A stretch of DNA of 64,000 nt from a bacterium 1XD8-76 (lineage in GTDB: Bacteria; Bacillota; Clostridia; Lachnospirales; Lachnospiraceae): the NCBI GenBank assembly GCA_003611955.1, contig RAZE01000006.1, forward strand, positions 1 to 64,000, written 5' to 3'. Within the stretch, counting starts at the first letter, position 1, and every line of letters begins with the position of its first letter. A program made the position numbers and the translations under genes. Below are positions 24,285-31,898 of the stretch, piece by piece. A model generated the notes under the pieces. The model saw only the letters and a program-made list of their open reading frames with translations. It did not search any database and was not told the DNA's origin.

Positions 24285-25727
24285 TTACTTTTCCGCCAGC
24301 ACCGCGCACACATACTCGAATACCCGTCCGGCGGAGGAGATACTCAGTTTTTCTTCCGTTGTATGGATATCCTTCATATCAGGCCCCAGCGAAATACAGT
24401 CCAGATCTGGGCGCTTTTCCAGCAGAATACCGCACTCCAGCCCCGCGTGGATCGCCTGGATCACCGGCTTCTTTCCATACATTTTCTCGTACACTTTTAC
24501 GCACAGTTCCCGCAGCGCCGATTCCTTTTTGTAAGTCCAGCCGGGGTATTCACCGGTTACGTTCACAGAACCGCCGAGCGTATCTGTCAGAGCGGAAATT
24601 CTGGTGATCAACGCCTCTTTCTCGCTGGCAACAGAGCTTCTGACGGAGGTGATGACAGTAAATTCCTTTTCTCCCAGCTTCATGATTCCGTTGTTCAATG
24701 AAGTCTGCACCAGCCCCGGCATATCCGCGCTCATCGCCTGCACCCCGTTTGGCATGATGAGCAGCAGCTTTCTTATCCTTTCCTCCGAAGCGCTGTCCAC
24801 ACATCTTGTCCGGACGGCATCCCCCCTGATCATTTCAACTTTCACGCCCGGATCCTTTGTGGAGAGCTCGGACTGCAGCACCTTTTCCAATGTCCTCACA
24901 GCCTGTTCCAGCTCCTCCTCTTTTTCGGAAACCACAAGTTGAAGCGTGCACTCCCTGGAGATCGCGTTATCCGCCAGGCCGCCTTCCAACCCGCAGATCC
25001 CTGCATCCGTCACGGTATGGACTGTCTGCAGAAGTCTTCCGGCCAGAGCATTGGCGTTTCCTTTCTCCCTGTGTATCTCTCCGCCGGAATGTCCGCCCAA
25101 AAGTCCTCCGATCTTACAGGTATAGAGGGTTCCCTCTCTCTCTTCCCATGCCACCGGCAGGATATGCCGCACGCTGGCGCCGCCCGCACAGCCCGCCAGA
25201 AAATATCCTTCGTCCTCGGAATCCAGATTTAACAGTCTCGTCCCTCTCACATCCGACAGATCCAGCGCCTTAGCGCCGTCCATTCCCACTTCCTCATCCA
25301 CCGTGATCACCACATCCAGATGGGGGTGGGGCAGACTGTCGTCGTCCAAAATTGCTAACGCATAGGCTATCGCGATCCCGTCGTCCCCTCCGAGGCTTGT
25401 GCCCTCCGCACAGATATCATCGCCCTCCACCTTCAGCTTCAACGGTTCCTTCTTCATATCGATCCCACATTCCGGCTTCTTTACGGCCACCATATCCATA
25501 TGCCCCTGCAGGATAATGCCCTCCATCTTTTCGTATCCCGGCGCAGCTTCCTTGGAAATGATCACATTCTTCATTTCATCCTGTCTGCAATAAAGCCCTC
25601 TCTCCCTCGCAAAGGAAACCAGATAATCGCTGATTTTCTCCACATTTCCGGAGCCGTGCGGAATATTGCAGATCTCCTCAAAAAACCGGAACACCGCTTT
25701 CGGCTCTAATTCTCTTAACACTCCCAT
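24285..25727 (-). CDS. pepD: Aminoacyl-histidine dipeptidase, PepD family (M20)
   Basis: 480 residues from the ATG at 25727, preferred over a GTG four codons upstream because AAGGTGG stands eight bases ahead of it. Metallopeptidase motifs are GHMDMVAV with its metal His/Asp, SLGGDDGIA, ITVDEEVGMDGA with catalytic and metal Glu, and GGHSGGEIH. Cytoplasmic; it hydrolyses Xaa-His and other dipeptides for amino acid recycling. Metal-ligand residues all appear present. Its ATG lies 45 nt past the rplT terminator, so it probably has its own promoter. Neighbouring fucU is likely independent. Confidence 0.93.
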   Translation of the reverse strand: MGVLRELEPKAVFRFFEEICNIPHGSGNVEKISDYLVSFARERGLYCRQDEMKNVIISKEAAPGYEKMEGIILQGHMDMVAVKKPECGIDMKKEPLKLKVEGDDICAEGTSLGGDDGIAIAYALAILDDDSLPHPHLDVVITVDEEVGMDGAKALDLSDVRGTRLLNLDSEDEGYFLAGCAGGASVRHILPVAWEEREGTLYTCKIGGLLGGHSGGEIHREKGNANALAGRLLQTVHTVTDAGICGLEGGLADNAISRECTLQLVVSEKEEELEQAVRTLEKVLQSELSTKDPGVKVEMIRGDAVRTRCVDSASEERIRKLLLIMPNGVQAMSADMPGLVQTSLNNGIMKLGEKEFTVITSVRSSVASEKEALITRISALTDTLGGSVNVTGEYPGWTYKKESALRELCVKVYEKMYGKKPVIQAIHAGLECGILLEKRPDLDCISLGPDMKDIHTTEEKLSISSAGRVFEYVCAVLAEK

Positions 25728-25771
25728 TTTCACTTCCACCTTTCCCGCTTTTCTGATGCTCGGATAAAAGT

Positions 25772-25799
25772 AAAATCGAGTGGCAGACCACTCGATTTT
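25772..25799 (-). terminator. Terminator of the infC-rpmI-rplT operon
   Basis: Perfect 12-bp stem AAAATCGAGTGG / CCACTCGATTTT with a 4-nt loop, 13 nt beyond rplT, then TACTTTTAT on the minus strand. Confidence 0.88.
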
Positions 25800-25811
25800 C
25801 TCTTTCTCTTT

Positions 25812-26165
25812 TTACAGTTTGCTCTTTGCAAGCTCAGCCAGGGACGCAAAACCTTCCGCGTCGTTAACCGCAAGCTCAGCCAACATCTTTCTGTTGATCT
25901 CTACCTCAGCCAGTTTCAGGCCGTGCATAAATTTGCTGTATGATAAACCGTTCATTCTCGCTGCCGCGTTGATACGAGCGATCCACAGCTGTCTGAACTG
26001 GCGCTTTCTCTCTTTTCTTCCTGCGTAGGAGCTCGCCAGCGCGCGCATAACGGACTGTTTTGCGATTCTGTACTGTTTGGATCTCGCGCCTCTGTAACCC
26101 TTTGCAAGCTTTAATACTCTGTTATGTTTTTTCCTGGCGTTCATGCCGCCCTTTACTCTTGCCAT
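25812..26165 (-). CDS. rplT: 50S ribosomal protein L20
   Basis: A 117-residue basic protein with the L20 signature MARVKGG at the start and [19 protein letters not shown]. It binds 23S rRNA early in large-subunit assembly and, in Bacillus, represses its own operon by binding the leader RNA. AGGAGG precedes the ATG. Last gene of infC-rpmI-rplT. Confidence 0.98.
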   Translation of the reverse strand: MARVKGGMNARKKHNRVLKLAKGYRGARSKQYRIAKQSVMRALASSYAGRKERKRQFRQLWIARINAAARMNGLSYSKFMHGLKLAEVEINRKMLAELAVNDAEGFASLAELAKSKL

Positions 26166-26209
26166 TCTTTTATCCTCCTAACCGATCTTCTTACCATTCT
26201 CTCCCCATC

Positions 26210-26407
26210 TTACAGATAAGGCAGAATCTTCTTCATATTCTTTACATTTGTTGCGTCTGTCATCGCTGCTTTTCTTAAGTTTCTCTTTGTCTTAGTGCTC
26301 TTCTTGGTTAAGATATGGCGCTTATAAGCTTTATTTCTTTTCAGTTTCCCTGTCCCGGTTGCTTTGAAACGCTTTGCAGCCGCTCTGCTTGTTTTCATTT
26401 TTGGCAT
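26210..26407 (-). CDS. rpmI: 50S ribosomal protein L35
   Basis: A 65-residue, very basic protein starting [21 protein letters not shown], the L35 signature. AGGAGG precedes the ATG. It sits between infC and rplT in the conserved order. Confidence 0.98.
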   Translation of the reverse strand: MPKMKTSRAAAKRFKATGTGKLKRNKAYKRHILTKKSTKTKRNLRKAAMTDATNVKNMKKILPYL

Positions 26408-26452
26408 AATTCATTCCTCCTGTACTTTCTCTTTATTTTCCACAGACGAAAG

Positions 26453-26959
26453 CTACCGTTTCTGTGTCAAAAACATGGTCATGCTCCGTCCTTCCACCTT
26501 AGGTGCTCTGTCAATTACCGCGATATCCGCAAGTGCCTGAGCGAAATCGTCAAGAATGTGCTTGCTGTTATTCATATGCGCCATTTCACGTCCCCTGAAA
26601 CGCAGGGTGATCTTCACCTTATCACCCTTGCTCAGGAACTTCCTGGCCGCATTGACCTTGGTATTCAGGTCGTTCGTATCGATATTGGGAGATAGCCGCA
26701 GTTCCTTTACTTCCGTAGTCTTCTGCTTCTTCTTAGCATCCTTTTCTTTTCTGGTCTGCTCATACCTGAACTTTCCATAATCAACAATTCTGCAGACTGG
26801 AGGCTTTGCCGTAGGTGCAATCTTTACCAGATCCACACCGGCTTCTTCCGCCAGTTTCATGGCATCTCTGGATGACATAACGCCGAGCTGTTGTCCATCC
26901 TCACCTATGACACGCACTTCTCTGTCTCTAATCTGTTCGTTAATGAAATAATCGCTAAT
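26453..26959 (-). CDS. infC: Translation initiation factor IF-3, AUU start
   Basis: 168 residues starting at an ATT codon (26959), read as fMet, giving MSDYFINEQIRDREVRVI, which matches the usual IF-3 N-terminus. AGGGGGAGGG lies seven to eight bases upstream. The frame is open from 27007, but those extra residues (ending GEGRT) do not look like IF-3. An AUU start is the classic IF-3 self-control device: IF-3 rejects its own non-standard start codon. Both IF-3 domains are complete, joined by a Lys-rich linker (KEKDAKKKQKTTEVKEL). It keeps 30S subunits free and checks start-codon pairing. Confidence 0.95.
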   Translation of the reverse strand: MSDYFINEQIRDREVRVIGEDGQQLGVMSSRDAMKLAEEAGVDLVKIAPTAKPPVCRIVDYGKFRYEQTRKEKDAKKKQKTTEVKELRLSPNIDTNDLNTKVNAARKFLSKGDKVKITLRFRGREMAHMNNSKHILDDFAQALADIAVIDRAPKVEGRSMTMFLTQKR

Positions 26960-27211
26960 GGTTCTTCCCTCCCCCTTGATCTGATAAGCAGGCACAAGCC
27001 CGCCCAACGATTTTTCTTTTCTCTACACGCAAAAAAGTGGACAGCAGCACTATCCACTTAAATTAAGCTTCCCAACAGATCCGGCGTACCAGCGCCAAAC
27101 CATGAAAATCAAAATTCTGAACGCCTGCCAGCGAAGCCGCAGGGTGAGAGTGGATACTCTGCTTGTTTTTATGCGATTCTGCCATAAATATTTATATGGC
27201 CTGCGTCGCAC
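26960..27211 (-). ncRNA. infC operon leader with L20-type attenuator
   Basis: About 250-nt leader from the predicted start site near 27211 to infC. A terminator stem AAGTGGA / TCCACTT with a TTTTTT run lies at 27059-27031. An upstream segment TATCCACT (27156-27149) is exactly complementary to AGTGGATA (27058-27051) in the terminator's first arm, so pairing of the two would form an antiterminator. The upstream segment can alternatively fold alone (AGAGT/ACTCT). This matches the logic of L20-controlled leaders in Firmicutes; that L20 is the ligand is inferred from the operon. Confidence 0.75.
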
Positions 27212-27217
27212 TCTGAT

Positions 27218-27246
27218 ATCTTAGCACCGGTTCGAGGAAATGTCAA
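27218..27246 (-). promoter_or_regulatory. Promoter of infC-rpmI-rplT
   Basis: TTGACA (27246-27241), 17-nt spacer, TAAGAT (27223-27218). Near-consensus, directly upstream of the attenuator leader. Confidence 0.88.
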
Positions 27247-27281
27247 TGGTTTGCGGAAATCTTTTACAATAACTTTTCTAT

Positions 27282-27959
27282 TCAAACCATCCCTGATCGA
27301 TTTACCCTACCAATATAATCGCATCTTTTCTTCCGTACTTTCCCTCGTAAGCTCATAAACATCAATTTCAACAGGTACTCCGGAGAACCATCCAAAACGA
27401 TTTTCAGATAGTCCTCCTCCATCTCCTCGTTGAGCCTTGCATAGTCCCCGGCACTTTTCAGCTTATCGATCAGCATGAGTATGGAGAGCTCATCTCTCTT
27501 CTTCATCAGCTCCTCATTGCTGTACTCATTTAACTGTATCAGGAGACAGTGATAATCCGGTATGTACTTCCCCAATATATCGCTGAGAAGCACTCTGTCA
27601 TGCAGACGAACCGTCGCCGTCCAGTTCTCCGCGCCATCATAAAAGATGACCGGCAGAACCGGCGGATACCGAAATCCTTCCGTTTTGCTGATTCCGGCAT
27701 GCAATTTTTCCTGTTCTTTCTCATAGTCTTCCCGGATAAAAGTGATATACCGAAACACCTGCATAATCACATTATAATTGACATCCGACTTATGTTCAAT
27801 AAGCGATACCATAAAAAAAGAATTATTTTTGAGATGTACTTTCTTTACTATATCCGAATTTCTCTCCTCCGTGAACAGATGGACATACCTCTCGCCCCTC
27901 CGCGTCCGCCCCGCAAAAATCGCCATAGAGCCCTTTTTGCTCCATGGCGATTTTATCAC
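27282..27959 (-). pseudogene. Rpn-family PD-(D/E)xK nuclease remnant, truncated at both ends
   Basis: A 225-residue frame whose middle is clearly Rpn / YhgA-like (recombination-promoting nuclease, often labelled transposase): SDIVKKVHLK...FFMVSLIEHKSDVNYNVIMQVFRYITFIREDYE and FRYPPVLPVIFYDGAENWTA. The ExK half of the active site (IEHKS) is present. The N-terminal half with the conserved Asp is missing, since the frame starts inside the terminator of the upstream aldolase gene. The C-terminus leaves homology near residue 205 (RGKVRKKRCD), possibly by frameshift. No ribosome site fits. A dead fragment left between two housekeeping units. Confidence 0.65.
27916..27954 (-). terminator. Terminator of the tagatose-type operon
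   Basis: Sixteen-base arms AAAATCGCCATAGAGC (27916-27931) and its complement (27939-27954) with one G-T pair; the 3' arm ends in TTTTT on the minus strand. It lies 20 nt beyond the aldolase stop. Confidence 0.85.
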
Positions 27960-27974
27960 TTAATGCAGACAATA

Positions 27975-28823
27975 TCAGGCCTTCCCCTCGCTTCCGCAGA
28001 GCCTGATCTTCTCACACACCAGATCTGTCACGCGCTCCATGCCGACAGCGCCGTACTTCTTCGGGTCAAAGGCGTCAGGATTCTCTTTCAGGTAAGCCTT
28101 CACGCCGTCGCTGTAGGCGATCCGCAGCTCCGTCGCGAAATTCACTTTGCAGATGCCCCTTCTGATGCACTCCCGCACCGTCTCATCGGGCACGCCGGAG
28201 GCGCCGTGGAGCACCAGCGGAATCGACACTTTCGCCCGGATCTCGGACAGTCTCTCCAGATCCAGTTTCGGCTCCCCTTTATAGATGCCGTGGGCCGTGC
28301 CGATGGCCACCGCCAGGGAATCGATTCCTGTCTCCTCCACAAAGCGCACTGCGTCCTCCGGGTCCGTGTAGCCCGGATCATTGCACTCCAGGTCATCCTC
28401 TTTTCCGCCCACTTTGCCCAATTCCGCCTCCACCGGTATGTCGGACGCGCCGCAGGCCTCCACCACTCTCCTGCTCAGAGCGATATTATCCTCAAACTCC
28501 TCCTTGGATCCGTCGATCATAATCGAGGTATATCCCACGCGCAAAGCCTGCATCGCCAGCGCAAAACTGCTGCCGTGATCCAGATGGAGCGCCACGGGCA
28601 CTTTCGCCCGCCTGGCCGCCGCTTTCACATTGGCATAGTACATGTCAATACCCGCATATTTGATCGTGGATGGCGTGGTCTGCAAAATGGCCGGCGCCTT
28701 CATCTTCTCCGCGGCCTTTACCACCGCCATCACCATCTCCATGTTTTCCACATTGAAGGCGCCCACCGCGTAACCGCCCTTCTGTGCGTCCATCAATAAC
28801 TGCTTTGTTGTAACTAACGGCAT
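27975..28823 (-). CDS. Class II ketose-bisphosphate aldolase (GatY/KbaY/FbaA family)
   Basis: A 282-residue zinc aldolase. Catalytic Asp82 and zinc ligand His83 are in LHLDHGSS; the other zinc ligands are His178 (IGTAHGIY) and His206 (VLHGASG), with Glu134 in VEAELGKVGG. Length and motifs fit tagatose- or fructose-1,6-bisphosphate aldolases; the family alone does not tell them apart. As last gene of an operon with a PfkB kinase, a GatD-like dehydrogenase and an FGGY kinase, cleavage of tagatose-1,6-bisphosphate to glyceraldehyde-3-phosphate and dihydroxyacetone phosphate is my best inference. It begins 18 nt after the PfkB gene. Confidence 0.85.
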   Translation of the reverse strand: MPLVTTKQLLMDAQKGGYAVGAFNVENMEMVMAVVKAAEKMKAPAILQTTPSTIKYAGIDMYYANVKAAARRAKVPVALHLDHGSSFALAMQALRVGYTSIMIDGSKEEFEDNIALSRRVVEACGASDIPVEAELGKVGGKEDDLECNDPGYTDPEDAVRFVEETGIDSLAVAIGTAHGIYKGEPKLDLERLSEIRAKVSIPLVLHGASGVPDETVRECIRRGICKVNFATELRIAYSDGVKAYLKENPDAFDPKKYGAVGMERVTDLVCEKIRLCGSEGKA

Positions 28824-28840
28824 ACTCTCTTCCTTCTTTC

Positions 28841-29770
28841 TTATAGTCTGATCACTTCTACTCTCTGAAACAACTGCTCACTGATCTCTCTCTCAAAGTC
28901 TCCCGTGTTCGGGGAGAGGGCGTTCGCGCCGGCCACCGCCACCGCATACCGCAGAACTTTCTCCGGTTCCCATTTCCTGACAAACCCCACCGCCATGGCT
29001 CCGACCATGGAGTCGCCGCATCCCACGGTGTTCACCGCCTCTATTTTCGGCGGGATCCCCTGGAAAACACCGTCCTCACATACCATCAAAGCGCCGTCGC
29101 CGCCGAGGGAGATCACCACAAAAGCAACGCCTCTTCTCTGAATCTCTTTCGCCATTTCCAGAACACCTTCCCGTCCGTTTATTTTCGTATGGAACAGCGC
29201 TTCCAACTCATCTCGGTTTGGCTTCACCACGGTGGGCTTCGCCTCCATCCCGCTCTCCAGCAGACTGCCGCTGGTATCCAGAATGACCTGTTTCCCGGCT
29301 TTCTTCGCCGCCATTATCATATCCCTGTAAATGTCCTGCGGCACACCGGCGGGCACACTGCCGGACATGGTTATCACTGCGCTGCCCTCTATGATCTCCG
29401 GAAATTTCTCGAGAAACTTACGCGTCTCCTGGTCCGTCACATGACAGCCCGGCTCCAGGTACTCGGTGGATCCGAATTTCTCATCCAGAATATTGATGCA
29501 GCTTCTGGTCTCCCCGTCGATGTGCACAAAGTCATGGGCGATTCCGTCCTCCGTCAGCATTGCTTCCAGATACTTCCCATTATAACCGCCTACAAGCCCT
29601 GTTGCAAGAACTTCCTCCCCGCATAAGTGCACGATCCTCGCCACATTCAGTCCCTTGCCTCCGGCGGAATTATGTACGGACTTTACCCGCATCACCGTCC
29701 CGTTCTCTATACTGCATTCCATGTGATAGGCTTTATCAATGGACGCATTCAGCGTGACCGTCGTTATCAT
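28841..29770 (-). CDS. PfkB-family phosphosugar kinase (1-phosphofructokinase / tagatose-6-phosphate kinase type)
   Basis: A 309-residue ribokinase-fold kinase. MITTVTLNASIDKAYH and SAGGKGLNVARIVHLCG are the hexose-phosphate kinase signatures, and the C-terminal NTVGCGDSMVGAM carries the catalytic GxGD Asp. This branch covers FruK and LacC. Next to a class II aldolase it would phosphorylate tagatose-6-phosphate (or fructose-1-phosphate) to a 1,6-bisphosphate. AGGAGG precedes the ATG; AKR gene ends 26 nt upstream. Confidence 0.85.
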   Translation of the reverse strand: MITTVTLNASIDKAYHMECSIENGTVMRVKSVHNSAGGKGLNVARIVHLCGEEVLATGLVGGYNGKYLEAMLTEDGIAHDFVHIDGETRSCINILDEKFGSTEYLEPGCHVTDQETRKFLEKFPEIIEGSAVITMSGSVPAGVPQDIYRDMIMAAKKAGKQVILDTSGSLLESGMEAKPTVVKPNRDELEALFHTKINGREGVLEMAKEIQRRGVAFVVISLGGDGALMVCEDGVFQGIPPKIEAVNTVGCGDSMVGAMAVGFVRKWEPEKVLRYAVAVAGANALSPNTGDFEREISEQLFQRVEVIRL

Positions 29771-29795
29771 CTGCCAAATCCTCCTGCTTTCTGTT

Positions 29796-30812
29796 TTACT
29801 GCGCGTCCGGGCAGTCCACGATCACACCGTCCTCATCCCAGAGATCGTGCCAGTCGGTCGCGCCCTCCCAGAGGAACACCTGCCCTTTTACCAGACGGTT
29901 ATTTTTCTCCAGCGTCGCGATCACTTTCATCTCTTCCTCTGTCAGCGGCTCCGTCACCGTGGATTCCAGATTGCTCGTGTACTCCATCTCGTGAATGGAG
30001 AACGGAATCGGGATCTGGCCTCTCTGCACGGCCCATTTCAGAGCGATGATCGCGGGATGCACGCCGTGCGCTTTCGCTATCTCCTTGAATTCCGGCACCT
30101 GCATATCCGCGATATCATCCGGCTCCATATCGCGCTCCGGTCTCTGGGGCGAACCGAGAGGCATAAAGCCGACAGGCTGGATATCATGAGCTTTCAGATA
30201 GTCGAACAGCTCCTGCTGCTGGAAGCAGGGGTGAAGCTCCAGTTCGCATGCCACGGGCCTGATCTCAAACTTGTCGATCACCGCATTTAACTTCGGGATC
30301 GTCATATTGGAGATACCGATATGACGGATCAGTCCTTTTCTCACCAGTTCTTCGCACTGTCTGTAGGTATCCATAAATTCCGCCACGGAGAAAGGCCTGG
30401 AATCCGGATTTCTGGAATCCACCGTGCAGTGCGGCGCATGATAATTCGGGAACGGCCAGTGGATAAAGAACAGATCGATATAATCACACTTCAGATCTGC
30501 AATGCTCTTTTTACAGGATTTCTCCACCTCTCTGTGCATATCATTCCATACTTTTGTCATAATATAGAGGTCTTTTCTCTCCACAACGCCTTCCTTGAAC
30601 GCCTCCTCAAACACCTCTCCAATCTGGTCCTCATTGCCGTAACACGCCGCACAGTCGAACATCCGGTAGCCTGCCCGGATCGCTCCCGCCACCGCCGTCG
30701 AAACCTGCTCCGCGCTAAACCGGTCGGAGCCGAACGTGCCCATGCCGATACAGGGAACCTTGTCTCCCGTGTTTAATGTGATCTGTGGAACTTTTGCTGC
30801 ATTTACTGCCAT
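29796..30812 (-). CDS. Aldo/keto reductase (aldose reductase-like)
   Basis: A 338-residue NAD(P)H-dependent reductase with a complete catalytic tetrad: Asp53, Tyr58 (DCAACYGN), Lys87 (TKVWN) and His118 (FFIHWP). The N-terminus TLNTGDKVPCIGMGTFG and NADP-contact region near residue 250 are typical. It is slightly longer than the usual 280-320 because of a C-terminal tail (WEGATDWHDLWDEDG). Substrate not known from sequence; within this operon the reduction of an aldose to its polyol is plausible. Good ribosome site GAAGAGGAG. Confidence 0.85.
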   Translation of the reverse strand: MAVNAAKVPQITLNTGDKVPCIGMGTFGSDRFSAEQVSTAVAGAIRAGYRMFDCAACYGNEDQIGEVFEEAFKEGVVERKDLYIMTKVWNDMHREVEKSCKKSIADLKCDYIDLFFIHWPFPNYHAPHCTVDSRNPDSRPFSVAEFMDTYRQCEELVRKGLIRHIGISNMTIPKLNAVIDKFEIRPVACELELHPCFQQQELFDYLKAHDIQPVGFMPLGSPQRPERDMEPDDIADMQVPEFKEIAKAHGVHPAIIALKWAVQRGQIPIPFSIHEMEYTSNLESTVTEPLTEEEMKVIATLEKNNRLVKGQVFLWEGATDWHDLWDEDGVIVDCPDAQ

Positions 30813-30848
30813 AATACTTTCTCCTCTTCTCTTTCTTTTTATTTTTTC

Positions 30849-31898
30849 TTATGCTTCGCTGTCGATCAGTATCTTTCCCTTCACCTGCCCCGGCGTTTTG
30901 TACATCTCGAACGCCGTGTCGATCTGTGAGAGCGGAATCTTCTTATAGATAAAAGAATCGTCAAATTTCAGCTCCCCTGTCCGGAAGAAGTGCGCCGCAA
31001 GCTTCCATTCCTCCCCCGGAAAAGGCGCCGAATAGCTCATCCAGGAACCGGTCAGAGTAAACTCCCTGCGGTTGATGTTCTCCCACTCCTCCACGCTGAA
31101 GGAGAGTTCCCTTGTGGGCGTTCCGATAAAACATACCTGCGCTTTGTTCGCCGCCAGCCGAAACGCCATCTTCATCGTGACGGTGTTGCCGGCCGTCTCA
31201 TAGATATAATCAAACCCGCGTCCCGCCGTCAGCTCTTTCACCTGCTCCATATAGTCTTCCCTGCCGGAGTCGACGACCGCGTCCGTCCCCAGCCTCTTTG
31301 CGAGCTCAAGTCTCTCCTGCACGATATCGAACACCACGACCTGCCTTGCCCCATATATTTTCGCCCACTGCATCGTCAGCATACCGATCGTGCCGCCACC
31401 CAGTATCGCTACGGTCTTGCCCCCCTTGTAGTCCAGTCTGCGCAGCCCATGCAGCGCCACAGTGGCAGGCTCAAAGAAAGCGCCCATCTCAAAACTCACC
31501 GAGTCGTCAAACTTTACAACACATCTCTCCGGCACGGACACATATTCCGCGAAGCTGCCGAACTCCCTGGAACCGATAAAACTGTAGTGCTTGCAGAGGG
31601 AATAATTCCCCTTCTGACAGTCCTCACACTTCATACAGGGCACAAGCGGCACCCCCGCCACTCTGTCTCCGGGTTTTACGCTCGTCACGCCCTCCCCCGC
31701 CTCGGCCACCGTACCGGAAAATTCATGTCCCAGCACGTTTGGAAAATAGTGGCAGGCATCCCCGTTTACCCTGGGGATATCCGAACCGCAGATACCGGTG
31801 TACTTCACCTTCACCACCACTTTTCCCGGCTCCGCCCCCGGTTTCGGAATCTCCTCATATCGAATATCATTTTTTGCGTGAACAACTCCTGCTTTCAT
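30849..31898 (-). CDS. Zinc-dependent polyol dehydrogenase, GatD-like
   Basis: 349 residues from the ATG at 31898, set by AGGAGGCGCT upstream and by the ATGA overlap with the kinase stop. Medium-chain dehydrogenase with catalytic zinc ligands Cys37 (GICGSD), His58 and Glu59 (LGHEFSG), structural zinc Cys88, Cys91, Cys94 and Cys102, and Rossmann GGGTIG near 164. Resemblance to galactitol-1-phosphate 5-dehydrogenase is notable: GSWMSYSAPFPGEEW and HYFPNVLGHEFSG match GatD closely. It should oxidise galactitol or galactitol-1-phosphate, or another polyol, to the ketose. Exact substrate is inferred. Confidence 0.85.
   Translation of the reverse strand: MKAGVVHAKNDIRYEEIPKPGAEPGKVVVKVKYTGICGSDIPRVNGDACHYFPNVLGHEFSGTVAEAGEGVTSVKPGDRVAGVPLVPCMKCEDCQKGNYSLCKHYSFIGSREFGSFAEYVSVPERCVVKFDDSVSFEMGAFFEPATVALHGLRRLDYKGGKTVAILGGGTIGMLTMQWAKIYGARQVVVFDIVQERLELAKRLGTDAVVDSGREDYMEQVKELTAGRGFDYIYETAGNTVTMKMAFRLAANKAQVCFIGTPTRELSFSVEEWENINRREFTLTGSWMSYSAPFPGEEWKLAAHFFRTGELKFDDSFIYKKIPLSQIDTAFEMYKTPGQVKGKILIDSEA

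Noticed and set aside
27549..28799. 416-codon open frame on the plus strand
   Set aside because: Antisense to the class II aldolase and the Rpn remnant; no recognisable family.
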